Shown: positions 34,016 to 46,399, numbered from the stretch's first letter. The stretch: DNA of 64,000 nt from Elmis aenea (GCA_947652605.1 OX393576.1:60426966-60490965); one strand, 5' to 3'. Notes: generated by a model from the sequence alone, not told the origin. Made by a program: numbers and translations.

Positions 34016-34648
34016 CACTAAATAAAATGCACTTTATTTATTAGGTTATATGTGAAATGAGTTTAACAAATTGGTAAATTTAATATGGGATTCGCTAGTT
34101 TAAATTATGCCGTCCATAATGCTCACACCCTAACATAATATCGCCGTTTACAATTTAGCGGGGTCCAACGATTGCTGAGAAACAGAAATACAAACGTAAC
34201 TGGAATTTAAAAATTGTCACAAACATTTTATATCTTACGTTTATTACCAAATGTACAAAATAATCATGCCAAATTTTTTGTTATTTAATGGCGAACTATA
34301 CCAAATTACATATTAATACATAGGAAGTATTTATAGGTAATCTGAATAATCGAATATTCGAATAATTGTGGTTTCATCGTATTAATAGGGTTGCCAACAC
34401 TGTCCTTTTGACATTTGGCAATCGTTTTTTAGAAAGTTCTCTGCTCTGAATTTTGTAGAAAGAGGATGGTGACTAAGAAAATATAGGTTCTCGACTTGGC
34501 GACTAAAAAAAATAATCTGACGGTAAACTAGTTTTAACCATTATTAAATTTCGGTTCACGAAAACGAAATTTTATGGGTGAATACGTAAAGAACGAAAAC
34601 GAAATAATGCGTTTTTGTTCCGATCCAAAACGGACGAAATATTTTTCG
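34016..34648. repeat. Truncated copy of the CAGGGA hAT family
   Basis: Homologous to the right half of the element at 59846-60971. Shared blocks are TTAGGTTATATGTG/TTGGTTATATGTT, GGCGATTCGCTAG/GGGATTCGCTAGT, AATTATGCCGTCCATAATG, ACAATTTAGCGG, CCAACGATTGCT and GGTTCACGAAAACGAAA. It ends at ...TTTTAATCCCTG near 34648. The left terminus is missing. Confidence 0.8.
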
Positions 34649-36653
34649 TTTTAATCCCTGGTTACGAGTGACTAAAAATCATGCGAGCATTATTATAATA
34701 AGCTCTAAAGTTCATTGCGTAAATACACTTGCACAAGCAGAATTATGAATGGGTCGTTAGTGTCGTACGCGGGCTATATTATGGAGTGTAAGACAATTAC
34801 ACGGATGAGAGGAAGGAACTTCATAATTCTCCCCATGTCCTAGCCATTGTGTCTAACTAAGTATAGGTACTTTAAGTTTTTGTGGTTACTAACTTAGAGC
34901 TCTCAACAGATACTGTTGTGTCACATTATCTTCAGTTTTAAACATAAAAAAATTTAGTACGTCTGCAACTTCGAACAGGGCGACGTGTTTTATGTCGAAA
35001 AATTATTTGAAAACCGTTTTGATGAAACATATCCGTCGGAAATTGCAAATATAAAGTACTTTCACGTTTTTAAGATGAACTATTTTCCTTTCCTCTCATG
35101 AATTTTTTATTAAAGGACGTAAAATTCTATTAAAGTTCTTTTTTTTGTTATGTTCATTTCTTTTTAACTTCAGCTGTGCATAAAATTTTAAAGAAAAAAA
35201 AACCTTCGTAATTTTAGAATCGGACAATTTTGGACTTATTTTCATTTCTGATACCAATAAACAAGTAAATGCAATAATATTTCAAAGCTTTAATTTATGA
35301 AATAAAGCAGAGTTAAAAATGAATTACGAACATTGTAAAACTTTTAATAAGTCAGTTTTTAATTAGTTCTAATCTAAATATTAGTTAAAACATAAAATAT
35401 GATGTAATTTACGCAACTTTATCCAGTATGTCTTACTCCCTTTATCTGCGAAATTTAAGCTGAAATTATAATTATTTAAACAAAATTTTCTTGCTCGCTA
35501 GTCGGTATATTAAGGCACGAGGCGCTTTGTAGCAGTGAACATCTATTGCGTTTGTATATCATATCAGGCAGATTTATAATTAATTGCCAGAATACATTTC
35601 ATGATTCTCACAGCAACGGAGGACATCCTCAGCTCAAGTTGCTTTGGTTAGATTCATATTCGGAGTAACTTCCTTGAAGTGCTTTAGTTGTATTTAATTG
35701 TAATTAAATTACACACCCATTATACCGCATGATTTATTGCTGAAGTTTCTTAGTCCTTCCTTGCTATGAAGACAATTTATAACAGCTGTCCAATAGCTTG
35801 AAACTTTCCAGTCAGTTCAAACTTAAATCAGAAAACAGATGGGGTTGTGCTACATGGAAAGACTTAAATTCGTGTTTTTCACTAAAACTTTTTATTCGGT
35901 CAGTAGGGCTTTGTCTGTAGTAACTACTTATTTTACATTATTACAAATTAAAAATAACAGAACTGCAACCTGCAAAAAAACTTGGCTTTGAATTTCTCTT
36001 AAGGAACTACATGTTTTTGGCGGGTTAAATTTTTCTTAAATCTTTATGATAAGCAGAGAATCTATGTAATCTCTTTAAATTTGAAACAAGCTGTACATTC
36101 ATTATGGGACTTAAACACTGAATTACTTATACAAATATTCATTTTGTAAAACTAAAATTTATAACGTACAATATTATTTCTTGCTTACAAAATAAATGCA
36201 CTACGGATCCAACAGTTTGGTTGCGTTCCAAGGATAAACAAATCTACTTCATTATGAGAGAAATTAGGTCCCATATTCGTGTTGTTCACAAATTTACTTT
36301 GGTACACCTGAATCCAGCGTATCCTAAAGCGATGTATGTGTGTTACAGACCAAACGAAACCCTTGTAAATAACTTTGCTCATTCAGTAGCTGTTTTCATT
36401 TGCAGGTACATAAGCGTAAATATTTGAAGTAATGTAATTGGACGAGTTATGATTTTAAACATACAAAATCTGCATTTAATTAGCACGGCCTTCGTACACC
36501 GTTAAGTATTTTGCGACATTATAAATTAGACTCCGTTTGCTTTAATCAAGTAACATGATCTTCCGTCACATTTAATATTCGCATTCGCAGGTGTATATTC
36601 CTTTTAAATTTTCGCCTGTATAATTTGCATCACATAAGTTTAAAATTAATACT
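34649..36653. other. Non-coding, no gene recognised
   Basis: Open frames on both strands at 36185-36427 overlap each other and carry no known motif, so neither is called. The rest is AT-rich. Confidence 0.45.
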
Positions 36654-36910
36654 TTAACCCATTATTGCCCGAATTAATTTTTTTTCTTTTTTTTTTGGTA
36701 ATGTATGATATTCTTCATAAAAATAACACAAAATAATAGAATTCATTTATATTTTTCAAAAAAATATTAAATATTACAGTATTTTAATGTGTTCCAATTT
36801 TGGAACACTGGGCATACAGTAAGGTATAATTGGAAATAAAACGTTTGCAAATAATAATGTATTATACATGCAAAAACTATAAATTATTTATGAACATTTA
36901 TTATTATAAA

Positions 36911-38327
36911 CATTTCAGCGAACATGCAAACTTTTAAAACTTCCATCATGTAAATTGACACCGCATTTCTCACAACATTTAGTGACATTTTTCTTGCAAA
37001 GCGCACATATATTTTGCTTTGCAGTTGAAATTATCCAGTGATCGGATCCGATCTTATCTTATTGACTCTGGAACTGGACTGGCAATTTATTAAGAGGATT
37101 TTGGCCTTCCTCCTCCCACAAAGGTAGTTCCGTAATTTTTTAAATAGACTTGAACTATATTTCTTCTGAAATTCAAATGATCCATTTTGTTCTTCTCACC
37201 GTCCACACCACCCATGTATTTGTTGGACATAGAAATGGCATGTGGTTGTGTAACAGGCAATTTCTTTTTTTCGGAGGATATTTAGCGATGAGCTTGGCCA
37301 ATTGGGTGTACTGTATTGCAAGAACTCACAACTCGGTTATCATTCCAAGCGGTAACGGTAACATAATTTTTATATCCATGCTAAAGTCGTAGTATTTTAT
37401 TCTTGAGGCTTTCGCGGCCGTTATCCATAATACAATCATGGTTTCCGGGTTTGGAACCGCGTCTTCTATATTTAGAAGTAGTTGACGTTTCGACTCGTCG
37501 TTTTGAAAAAGACCAAGACACAATGGTCGAAACGTCAACTACTTCTAAATATAGAAGACGCGGTTCCAAACCCGGAAACCAAGATTGTATTAAAGTCGTA
37601 GGTTCCTCGTTCTTTTTTTTCCATAGTTTTCACATTCGTTATAGGACATTTTTCCAATCGATTAGCCATTATTGTACCTGTATAGCCGAATCCCAATTCT
37701 TGTAAACGATGTACACGTTTCAAAGAATGAAAATATCTATCGGCATAGATTTTGAATGGAATATTTTTAGGTAGTTTTGATAGTAAATTTATAACTACTA
37801 AACCACCAACGTGCGCATATAAGTAATAAACATATTTTTTAGAAATTCACAAATTTCTTGATCAAAAAACAATCAAAACAGGCCACTGGATCACATGATA
37901 GATTTAGGACTTGTTTAGGAGATACGAGCGGTACAAAGCTACGAGTCAAATAATCTGTTTTTGACCAAATTCTTTCTATAACCCTTTTTCGATTAATCTG
38001 CTTTTGAAGCTCCGAAAGTGGGAGGTGGTTGTTCTCATCGTCCGTTTCTTTGCCCAAATCAACAGTATCATCTCTTCTTGACTGATATGTAGCTACAGCT
38101 TGAGCTTGCAACTGGCGTCCGCTGAGATGATTTATGTTTTTACCTTCATTTTCGTCAGCACTGTCTTCTTCACTGTCAACACCATCTTCTGGAGGTGTTA
38201 TAAAAATGTCTACATTTTCCTTATCTTCCCAGAACTTCTCATCTTCCACCATTTCTAATAATTCTGCTTTAGTAAAAGGCATACCAAAATTTTCCAATTC
38301 AGTGTACTTATTGTCCTGGTGTTCCAA
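36911..38327 (-). pseudogene. piggyBac transposase remnant, interrupted by a hairpin insertion
   Basis: Minus strand, N- to C-terminal. 38327-37839 is an acidic N-terminal domain ending in IERIWSKTDYL and a start of the catalytic region. A deletion then removes the first catalytic aspartate region. 37800-37601 gives LPKNIPFKIYADRYFHS, LQELGFGYTGTIMANRLEKC and KKERGTYDF, with one probable catalytic aspartate in YADRYF. After the insertion, 37381-37150 gives VTVTAWNDNRVV, LPVTQPHAI and SNKYMGGVD in shifted frames. 37060-36911 ends with CALCKKNVTKCCEKCGV, the C-terminal cysteine finger. Frameshifts, the deletion and the insertion make it inactive. Confidence 0.87.
37393..37590. mobile_element. 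198-bp hairpin element, hammerhead-like (possible Penelope-type)
   Basis: It is flanked by an 11-bp direct repeat TAAAGTCGTAG (37382-37392, 37591-37601) that splits the piggyBac GTYDF codons, so it is a genuine insertion. Its 64-bp arms (37431-37494 and 37526-37589) pair with one mismatch around a 31-nt centre. The centre can fold as a CGAC..GTCG stem and a GACC..GGTC stem followed by GAAAC, reminiscent of the hammerhead ribozymes known in the terminal repeats of Penelope-like elements. The CUGANGA core is not intact. No protein is encoded. Family assignment is inference. Confidence 0.6.
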
Positions 38328-38675
38328 TATTGGAACATATTTTTAAATATCAATTGTTAAGAAACTGATGATATTGTATAGTTAAAAATAATGATAATCT
38401 ATCTATAAATACTAGGCCTTATAATAAAAGTGTATTTTGTTGTAGATAATATATTATAAACAAAAATATACTTACTTTTTTAACGACATTTTTAGTAAAT
38501 ATTATTTACAGAATTAAATTAAAAGTGTTCACTTAATATTGCCCCAATTAAAATAAATGTGTTCAAACATGTTTGGTCTATTATCTGTAACGTATAACCA
38601 CTTAAAGTGGGTGCAGAATGGCGGTAAATAGTAGGGGTAAAAAAAATGCCTATGTTCCAAAATCGGAACACCGGG

Positions 38676-41266
38676 CAAAAATAAACATGTTATTTTATTA
38701 TTTTATTAATGGTCATAACCAAAATTTCAGATCAATACTCCTCTTTATTTTTCATATACTTTTAATGTCCGGTCCCAACTAATCACCCTGTATATTTAAA
38801 ATAATTTGAAGTTTAAACTTCTAAAAAAATAAGTTTTAATATTTTTGTTTGAATTTTGTTTGAACTGAACTGCATAATTTAATTTAATTAAAGTTATCTT
38901 GCAAAGTTCTTCGTTTAATAAGTAGAGTGCTCCAAATAGATGTAGTAGAACATAATTATTAATTTTCTAATTTCGAAATTTTGCCCTCACCAAGAAAAGG
39001 AGTTGCTATTTTGTCAAGCAAAACAAAAGGAATGGTCTGGAAATTAAACGATCCGCAACGCGCATTGTTTGTAGAATTCTGCTGACGTAAAATAGAGTTG
39101 TTTTGGTGTAAGAATATTATTGCAAAGTACATCGAAAAAAAATTCGATTTAGTAAGACGTTGCTTGTAGTCTCTGAAAGTTTATAATTAGAAACGTTAAG
39201 GTGCGATATAAAGGTAGACTAAATAAGAAACATGAACGGTATTGTAATCTTGTGCAATATTTTATTTCAAAAACCCTGCTAACATAAAATTACATAAAAA
39301 TTCTCTTATATCGTGGAAACTAGGAAGTTGACTAATTTTCAACTAAAAATATTGGCAATGAACATAATAATAATATTTTTAAATTATACTTACAGTCTGT
39401 TTAACAAAATGGGCCCAAGACTATAGCGACTTTAATTGTGATGAGTGTCACAGAAAAAACGCCGCAAGCTGTAACTCCGTTGTTTGTGGTCCGATTTTGG
39501 TGAACAAAAAAGTAAATGAAATGGCTCCTCAAACACTATAAACTGAATTGAATTTCAATTTTTTTCAAGTTGAACTTAAATGTCAAACGATTGTAATTTT
39601 TTTTTCCAAATGGCACCATCTATTTTTTTTTACTAATTCTGGTAGACATTTTTTTTTCTGAATTCAATGATGTAATTATAAGTTAATTTTAGTGCTAAAC
39701 TAATAAGAAATAAAAAATAAAAGTTTAACTAAAATAGGTTAGGTTTCACAAAATTTTCAAGCGTGCCGTGGAAAACAAAAAAATGTTAATCAACAAATGT
39801 CATTTTTAAATACCACACTGAAGTTTAAATGACATTTGTTGATGTAGCTGCAGTATTTTTGCAATATTAGACAGCATAAACTTGTGGCAGTTGCCTTTTA
39901 TGATATGATATATTATAATTTTTCAAAAAAATTTAAGTTGTGGCGATATTCTGAAAACTAAATTCAGTTTCTCAAAGTTCACGAAAAGTATTTGCAAATA
40001 CCAAAAATCTGTTTTAGTAATAATCGACATAAAAATATCGACACCAGATTTTGGTCTGCAGTATATCTCTTATAATAAGTGAGTTATCAACAGCTACCTT
40101 CGAATTTTAGTCAACTGCTTTACTTCAGCTGGTTCGAAACTTTTAAAATTATTGATAAATTTGTTTTTGTGAAATTGCTCGCAATTTTTAAAGGTTGGAA
40201 ACACAAAATTTTGTGCTCGCAAATTGACTGTTAGACTTTATTTGTGTACACAAAAGAGCAAACACAGGCATTTTCCGGATTATCAGTGGATTAAAAAAGC
40301 GAACCTAAGGAATTTGTACCCGAAGAAATCACCAGTGAAAAAGTTTGATCCTTTAAAGTTTTGAATTAAACTGTGTGTATAACTTGGCGTATCGACGCTT
40401 ATAAGTACAGTTTTAAAACAAGTTTAACTTACAATGGAATTCAATTAAACAGGCAACTTTGTCGAACGTCACTGTTGTAAAGTTCCAGAATAATTCCCAG
40501 CGTAATGTAGGATTCGCATTCCTTGAATGCGGCTCCCTCAGGCTTGTGTCTCTGACAGCATTCCTGTTCTGCAGCAAACCTCACGTTTCACTCATTCAAT
40601 TACCGGAGTGAAAATTTTCATAGGAAAACTAGAGGCGCACAGATACATAAACAGGGTGTTATGAAAACAAATTTAATTATCTCATGTTAGTGAAGTGTTG
40701 TCTGATGTCAGATAACTATAATTAACGTTGTAGGCAAAAACCGAGACCTCAATTAATCATCGAATTAGGAAAGCCAACTTGTTTTTGCCCTAATAAAGGG
40801 AAGTCGGCCTCTTACTTTGAAATTAAACTCGGCTCTCGAGATTTTATCTATTCGGCTAATTGCTTGTCAATACGCTGATGTTCGAGAATCTCCATCTCCC
40901 CATAACTAAATTTAATTCGTTTGAAATCGTCTTTGTCTTAAGAGCATCGTTCGTAATTAATCAACTTGCTTAAGTTTCTATAACATATACTCAAAGCGAC
41001 AAATAATATCCGGGACTACTCAAAACCTACCGCACGGAAGACAACATTTTTAACCTTCCATACTCGCGTGGCGTCTGTGAGACCAGCTGGTAAAATAACA
41101 AACACAAGTAGGGAACCGGAAGGGCAGGGGATTCTCATGCAATGTATCTTCTTGTCACTAAGCAATGATTCGTTAATAGTATATTAGATAACAAGAGTTG
41201 CAAGAAGCATATTACGCACGAGTTGAAAAGTTGCGGATTTCCACGAGTGGGTAATTGCTTCACAAA
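38676..41266. other. Non-coding with MITE traces
   Basis: A single MITE end (TCCCAACTAATCACCCTGTA) lies at about 38773-38793. A perfect 17-bp hairpin (39789-39805 with 39827-39843) and a CAGGGTG-like word near 40652 are also seen. Parts at 40480-41170 are less AT-rich and look single-copy. No gene is recognised. Confidence 0.5.
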
Positions 41267-41397
41267 CCTAATTTTACCGATCCTCGTTAGGGGGTTGTAA
41301 CTCCGTAAGGATTATTTTATATAAAAGACCCCCCTTAGTTTTCGATAAGAAATTACCTCCTGACTATTTTCGCAATTATTAAAAAACACCCTGTATA
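41267..41397 (-). repeat. MITE family D, partial copy (inverted)
   Basis: The reverse complement starts ATACAGGGTGTTTTTTAATA and contains GGTAATTTCTTATCGAAAAC followed by TAAGGGGGG, matching the start of the copy at 41892. Confidence 0.75.
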
Positions 41398-41511
41398 TGG
41401 TTTTATCACATCCATTATGAGTAATCTTTCCAAATCATAGTGGATGGTTGATTAAGATAAGTACCAGGGTCCAAGAAGCACCTTATTGGGTGGAGGATTT
41501 TTGATTGGTTG

Positions 41512-41700
41512 TGGCTATTTGCATCTACAGTAGGTGCGAATTATTGGCTATTTGCACCTACAGTAGGTACGAATAATTGGCTATTTGCACCTACAGTAGG
41601 TACGAATAATTGGCTATTTGCACCTACAGTAGGTACGAATAATTGGCTATTTGCACCTACAGTAGGTACAAATACTTGGCTATTTGCACTTACTGTATAG
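41512..41700 (+). repeat. 33-bp minisatellite, left arm
   Basis: About 5.7 units of GGCTATTTGCACCTACAGTA plus GGTACGAATAATT. The unit length divisible by three gives an open frame of repeated WLFAPTVGTNN, judged a by-product. Confidence 0.95.
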
Positions 41701-41891
41701 GTATATACCGATTGGAACTGAGTTCTGGTATACCCTTTTTTCTTTAGTTTTAATTTTAGGTCAATAAACGTTTAGACATTTGATATGTGTAAATAACCGG
41801 AATATTTTAACAAATGTACACTAATATGTCACTTCAGATTATGCCGGAAATTACCCCAACTTTGTTATTTCAAATAGAACACCCTATATAC

Positions 41892-42245
41892 AGGGTGTCT
41901 ATTAAATACTGAGAAAAAATTGGGGAGGCAATTTCTTATCGAAAATTAAGGGGGGCCTGTATATCTCTTTTTCCCTTAGACGTCTCCTTACATAGTTAGG
42001 TACACCCCTTAAAGGGGAGCGAGCGGTAAAATTAAGTTTATATTTTATTTCTCAAATTTGGAGATGTGTAGGAGAATGACATTTGGTAGATGTTTTATAC
42101 TTATTAAAAGGTTTCCCATAGTAATATTTTCAACTGTGTCCCACTTTTACAAGGGGCTTAAAAGTGCGTCCACTGTTAGTTTTTTGATGGGAACTTTTTA
42201 AAGGATTTAACCATTTTATAATTTTAAAAAATTCTTTTTAAACTT
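41892..42245 (+). mobile_element. MITE family D, copy inside the foldback
   Basis: Starts ACAGGGTGTCTATTAAATAC and is homologous to 7085-7375 and, inverted, to 41267-41397. The right boundary is unclear. Confidence 0.7.
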
Positions 42246-43088
42246 GGTTTATTTAGAAACTTTTTTTATTCTTTAAATTTTCTTGCTAAACCTACATAAA
42301 TAAAATAAGCGAACATAAACTATTAAATATTTTAAAATAAAACGATTCATTTTGGTGTTTACCATGGTTTGATTATATTCATATTGAGTAGAATTAGCAG
42401 GTGTTTTCATGTTATCATCAAATGATGTGGAATTATACGGTTGGGATATTTTTCTTTATAAAGAGACGTAGCTGCTAATGAATTACCGTTAACAAGACCC
42501 TAAACGAAATACATATTGCACATCTTAACATTTGTGCAATTCGTTTGAAAGAACAAGAGTTTACAACATGAAAACACCGGTCAATTCTACTCAATAATTT
42601 TTTATAATAGTTTAAGTCTTTGAGGCAGCCTTTCCATACAAATAAGTATATGTTATTGGTCAGAAAATACTCTATTTAAATATTCGCGTATACCACTACC
42701 ATTGCATTCAAAAAATTTACTTTCAGTCAAAAAACCGATTCTGCAACCCTCAAAGCCGATTAAAGTAACCTAAATTAATGTTAATTAAATTGTAAAAAAT
42801 TGTTTTCGGATGCTTGCTAACGTCCAAAAATTATTTGAGGTTATTAAAATCAAAATAGTGCAGTTTTATTCAAAATTGCCTCCTCTATCCAAAAATGTAA
42901 ATACATAGGGTGTGAGATTTGAAATAAAAAAGTCAGGATCATTTTCGGCGAACCCGGAAGTGAAATAGTAGTGTACATTTGTTCGAATATTCCGGTTATT
43001 TACACATACCATATGTATGAAGGTTTATTTATGTAAAATTAAAACTAAATAAAAAAAGTACCAGCACTCAGTACCCGGTATATTCCTT

Positions 43089-43276
43089 TATAGTAGGTGC
43101 AAATAGCCAATTATTCGTACCTACTGTAGGTGCAAATAGCCAATTATTCGTACCTACTGTAGGTGCAAATAGCCAATTATTCGTACCTACTGTAGGTGCA
43201 AATAGCCAATTATTCGTACCTACTGTAGGTGCAAATAGCCAATTATTCGCACCTACTGTAGGTGCAAATAGCCACA
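43089..43276 (-). repeat. 33-bp minisatellite, right arm (inverted)
   Basis: About 5.5 units, the reverse complement of the 41512 array. Most units within each array are identical, indicating recent homogenisation. Confidence 0.95.
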
Positions 43277-43288
43277 ACTTTTTTGATT

Positions 43289-46200
43289 AGACTCTATAAT
43301 TTTTGTGTTGGAATGCTAACTGCAGCCCCATAGCTCCACTTCGTATGTCCATATCGGTTACAGAATAATTTTATATATGAGTGCTTATGTTCTAGTGACA
43401 ACTGAAAACTTTGCATTATTAGACAGTGCATTCGTCCAAGATGTAAGTTAAGTTGCTGTTTTTCCGCTATGATATGTGTTTTCAGATTAGTTTTTTAATT
43501 TCACAAGTAAAATAGGCAAAAACATTTTTTTAATTGAAAAGTAATGCAGTATGTTAAAGAAAAAAAAACAATAATTGTTTTATTTATTTCCTACAAAATG
43601 TCGTCGGCAGTATAGATATAGGAAAATCGCCAACAAAGAAGTAATAAAACAAAATATGATAAAAGAAAAAAGCGTTTAGTTTATATTTTACTAAACAAAA
43701 ATGAAGATAAAACTTTCTCATAATGTTGTTGTTAGTTTTACAACTTCTATGCCTTAAACGTAGATCTCAAGAGGATTCTAAGTACCACTCGATTTTTTAT
43801 ATCAAAAGACCGTCCTCCGTAATCTGTTGCGTTTCACTCTTACCTAATAAAGATTCTGATTGAATATGTGACCCTTGTTTGCACCGACTCGAAGAGGAGC
43901 ACAAAAGAATTGAAATGACATTCAAATTCATTCTGAAGTCTCCCCAGGCTCTCATATCTGCATGGTCGGATACCTAACTCCGTCTCAGGCGAGTCATATC
44001 GTCTTAATAGTATTTGAAGTGGAATAAGAACGCATCTTCCCCGGTCGGGGAGTTCTTGTGGTATAGAAGGCGCTAGTTGAAAGCGACTGTAAATGGGTCA
44101 AATGTAATTTCACGCCTGCAGAAACACTACTTATTTTGTCTAGCAGGCGACGAACACACTACGTATGCTCTCAAAATGTACACTACAGCTGGAAATTCAA
44201 CATAAAACTCCTGTTAATTTCAGATCTGAAAGCAAAAACACGTTTATATTAGACCAAAACTGTTTTAAGTTCTTGATCATAATGCGTAAGTTTTAATTAG
44301 GTTCCGTAGCGAGTTTTGCAATAGCAAAATAAAAATAATATTGTTCACCGAGTTGAGTTTTAGAAACTTTGCTTTGTAAGTTTAATTAGTTCGAACTAAC
44401 TGGATTTGCTAAGTTAACTAATTAACGTTAATTAAATCTCAAAATTGTCATACGTAATTAATTAACTTTTTATCATATCATTTTTGCAAGGTTTCGTTTC
44501 GTAAATAAAATAATTTATTTTGTTTTACTTCGCAGAAATAAAGATACTTTGTTCATTTTACAACTCTCTAAAACTGATAAAAGTTTTACAGAATAAAAAA
44601 ATATTTCAATTATTGTGTTATTTTTGTGTTATTTTAGTTTATAAACTTATTATGTACTGCAGTAAATACCAACAAAAATATTTGAAAAAGGAATAACTAT
44701 GTTTTTAATCTTTATATATTTAATTATTTAACTTAAATTAATTCAGTATAACAATTTTCAAAATTAAATATGTATAGGGGGCCCCAAAAAAGTTCTTGCA
44801 CCTGGGCCCCGACATACAGTTGACCGGCCCTGAGCCCAATTGAAAAGCCGGTACAATCACAGCAACCTTCCCCTAAAAACACGTACCTGCAAAATGTCAA
44901 AATGTGACTTAACAAAAAATGCTGAATTGCAAAACGAAACATAGCATTAGCTTGGTTTTTAACCAATCTGTAACGGGCAATTATTTTTTTTGTATGAAAA
45001 AATCTATATTCATAATTTTTTTATTGAAATATTTTGTTTTTGTCGGTAAGAATTAAAAATTTTGTGGGCGTTAAACAATACACTTGTTCGTGAACTTGGA
45101 TTAAGCCTACGCAAAGTTTAAAAGCTAATTATTTAAAACTGAATTGATTTGGAATAAATACAGTCTCTAGAGACTCGGTCGTATTTTATAGATTTAAAAT
45201 ATATTTTATGGTTAAAAATGCTAACATAACAAAAATAGTCGCGTGTAAATTATTTACTAATACACTGAAAAAGAGGCTGGATACAAAAAAAAGGTCCTAA
45301 GCTCTCATTATATCGGATATCGGTATGTCGATATCGATGTCCGATGTTTCCATTATCTATATAAAAGTTATATCGATATTTCGGCCAAATTTACAGTCCA
45401 GCAACTATCAAGCGAAAATGTTTTCATAAAGATGAAGTAAACGTTGGTTAACAAGAATTTTTTTATGTGGCTTTAATCCGAAAAATAATGTAACTAAATC
45501 AAAGCTTTTACTTAAATTAAATGCGTAGCACTTCGTACTACATGGCCTAAAATAGATTTTAGAATCTTCCAAGTATTTAGCTGTGAAATGAACAATTCCC
45601 TTGTAAATTTCATTGAATATAATATAATATCAACAAAGGGAATAAACCATATATTATATGCTGTGTGTCTAGAAGAGCGTATGTGATGTAACAGTGAAAC
45701 AGAAACAACAAGTGACAGTCATTATTGCTGTGGTGCCCTCTTAATTAAATTGAATTGCTACACAAAGGAAATCAGTGAACTAAGCACAGGATCAGTAACC
45801 CTGTAAATTTAATGTGTTATCATCTCAAAGCACAAACCCTTTAATCTTCGTGTCAGAACACTGCGTGCATTCCAAAATCACAATATGCCTACATAAATAA
45901 ATATGTTTGCGTATCGTTCGAAGTTACTTTTGAAATATCTTTCACGGATAATAAAAGTTTTATTGGAGAAGAAATGAAAAAAATGTGACATGAAAAAGTT
46001 GGAATAACTTGTCGACAGTTGTAGGAGTTGGTGCCAACGTAAGCAATAAACTGAATTACACTTGTATAATATGCATACCGTCCTGATTTCCAGCACACAA
46101 AGGAAAAACTACGGGTGGCCGCCACTTAAGGATAATTTTTCTTTTACAGCCCCATTCACGTCGATGAATTTTGTAAGAGTTGGCTTTGCTTTCAACGAGT

Positions 46201-46316
46201 TTGTTCTACTCAAGTACATTTGTCATTTTCAGACTTTTAATTCAGAAATGCTTTCCTCGATAATGATGCGGGAACACAAAAGTATTGTTGATCTACATTA
46301 TTTTTATTGGACCGTT
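43289..46316. other. Non-coding; hAT end fragment and GATATC-rich patch
   Basis: 44774-44835 reads GGGGGCCCCAAAAAAGTTCT ... GACCGGCCCTG. On the minus strand this begins CAGGGCCGGTCAACTG, a typical hAT terminus, with no partner end found. 45300-45390 is rich in ATATCGATATCG-type words, as in some hAT ends. 43790-44170 is less AT-rich and looks single-copy. Confidence 0.5.
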
Positions 46317-46317
46317 A

Positions 46318-46350
46318 ACCCATTAAGGCCCACATTATTTTTTTTTAAAA
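46318..46350 (+). repeat. Solitary piggyBac end
   Basis: TTAACCCATTAAGGCCCACA repeats the TTAA-CCCATTA(a)nGCCC pattern of the 17920 and 36658 elements. No matching right end is present; the LINE fragment that follows may have replaced it. Confidence 0.6.
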
Positions 46351-46399
46351 GGTATTTTAGTAACTTACTTTTATGGTCTATATGAGCATATTACAATTT

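Larger units (their letters stand above)
36658..38675 (-). mobile_element. piggyBac fossil with GTTCCAA palindromes
   Basis: TTAA (36654-36657) precedes CCCATTATTGCCCGAATTAA, the left end, closely resembling the 17920 element. The right end near 38660-38675 reads CACCGGGCAAAAATAAA, a decayed match with no TTAA left. A palindrome GTTCCAAnnTTGGAAC occurs at about 36791, 38321 and (one mismatch) 38653, near both ends. Transposase remnants occupy the minus strand. A 198-bp hairpin element has inserted in the middle. Confidence 0.85.
41507..43279. mobile_element. Mutator-like foldback element with minisatellite inverted repeats
   Basis: A 9-bp duplication TTTTTGATT flanks the element (41498-41506, 43280-43288). 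Ends share GTTGTGGCTATTTGC in inverted orientation. Each arm of about 380 bp consists of five to six 33-bp units and a unique part, with shared words such as GTGTAAATAACCGGAATATT and ACAAATGTACACTA. The middle is occupied by a family D MITE and non-coding DNA. No transposase is present, so it is non-autonomous. Mutator-type assignment rests on the 9-bp duplication and long TIRs. Confidence 0.78.

Noticed and set aside
36185..36427. Overlapping plus- and minus-strand frames of 65-68 codons
   Set aside because: Mutually exclusive, with no motif and weak splice context.
41512..43276. CRISPR-like array
   Set aside because: Units are contiguous with no unique spacers, and the genome is eukaryotic.
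41509..43277. Open frames encoding tandem WLFAPTVGTNN peptides on both arms
   Set aside because: They arise from a 33-bp DNA repeat in an inverted pair, lack flanking coding signals, and occur in opposite orientations in one transposon.
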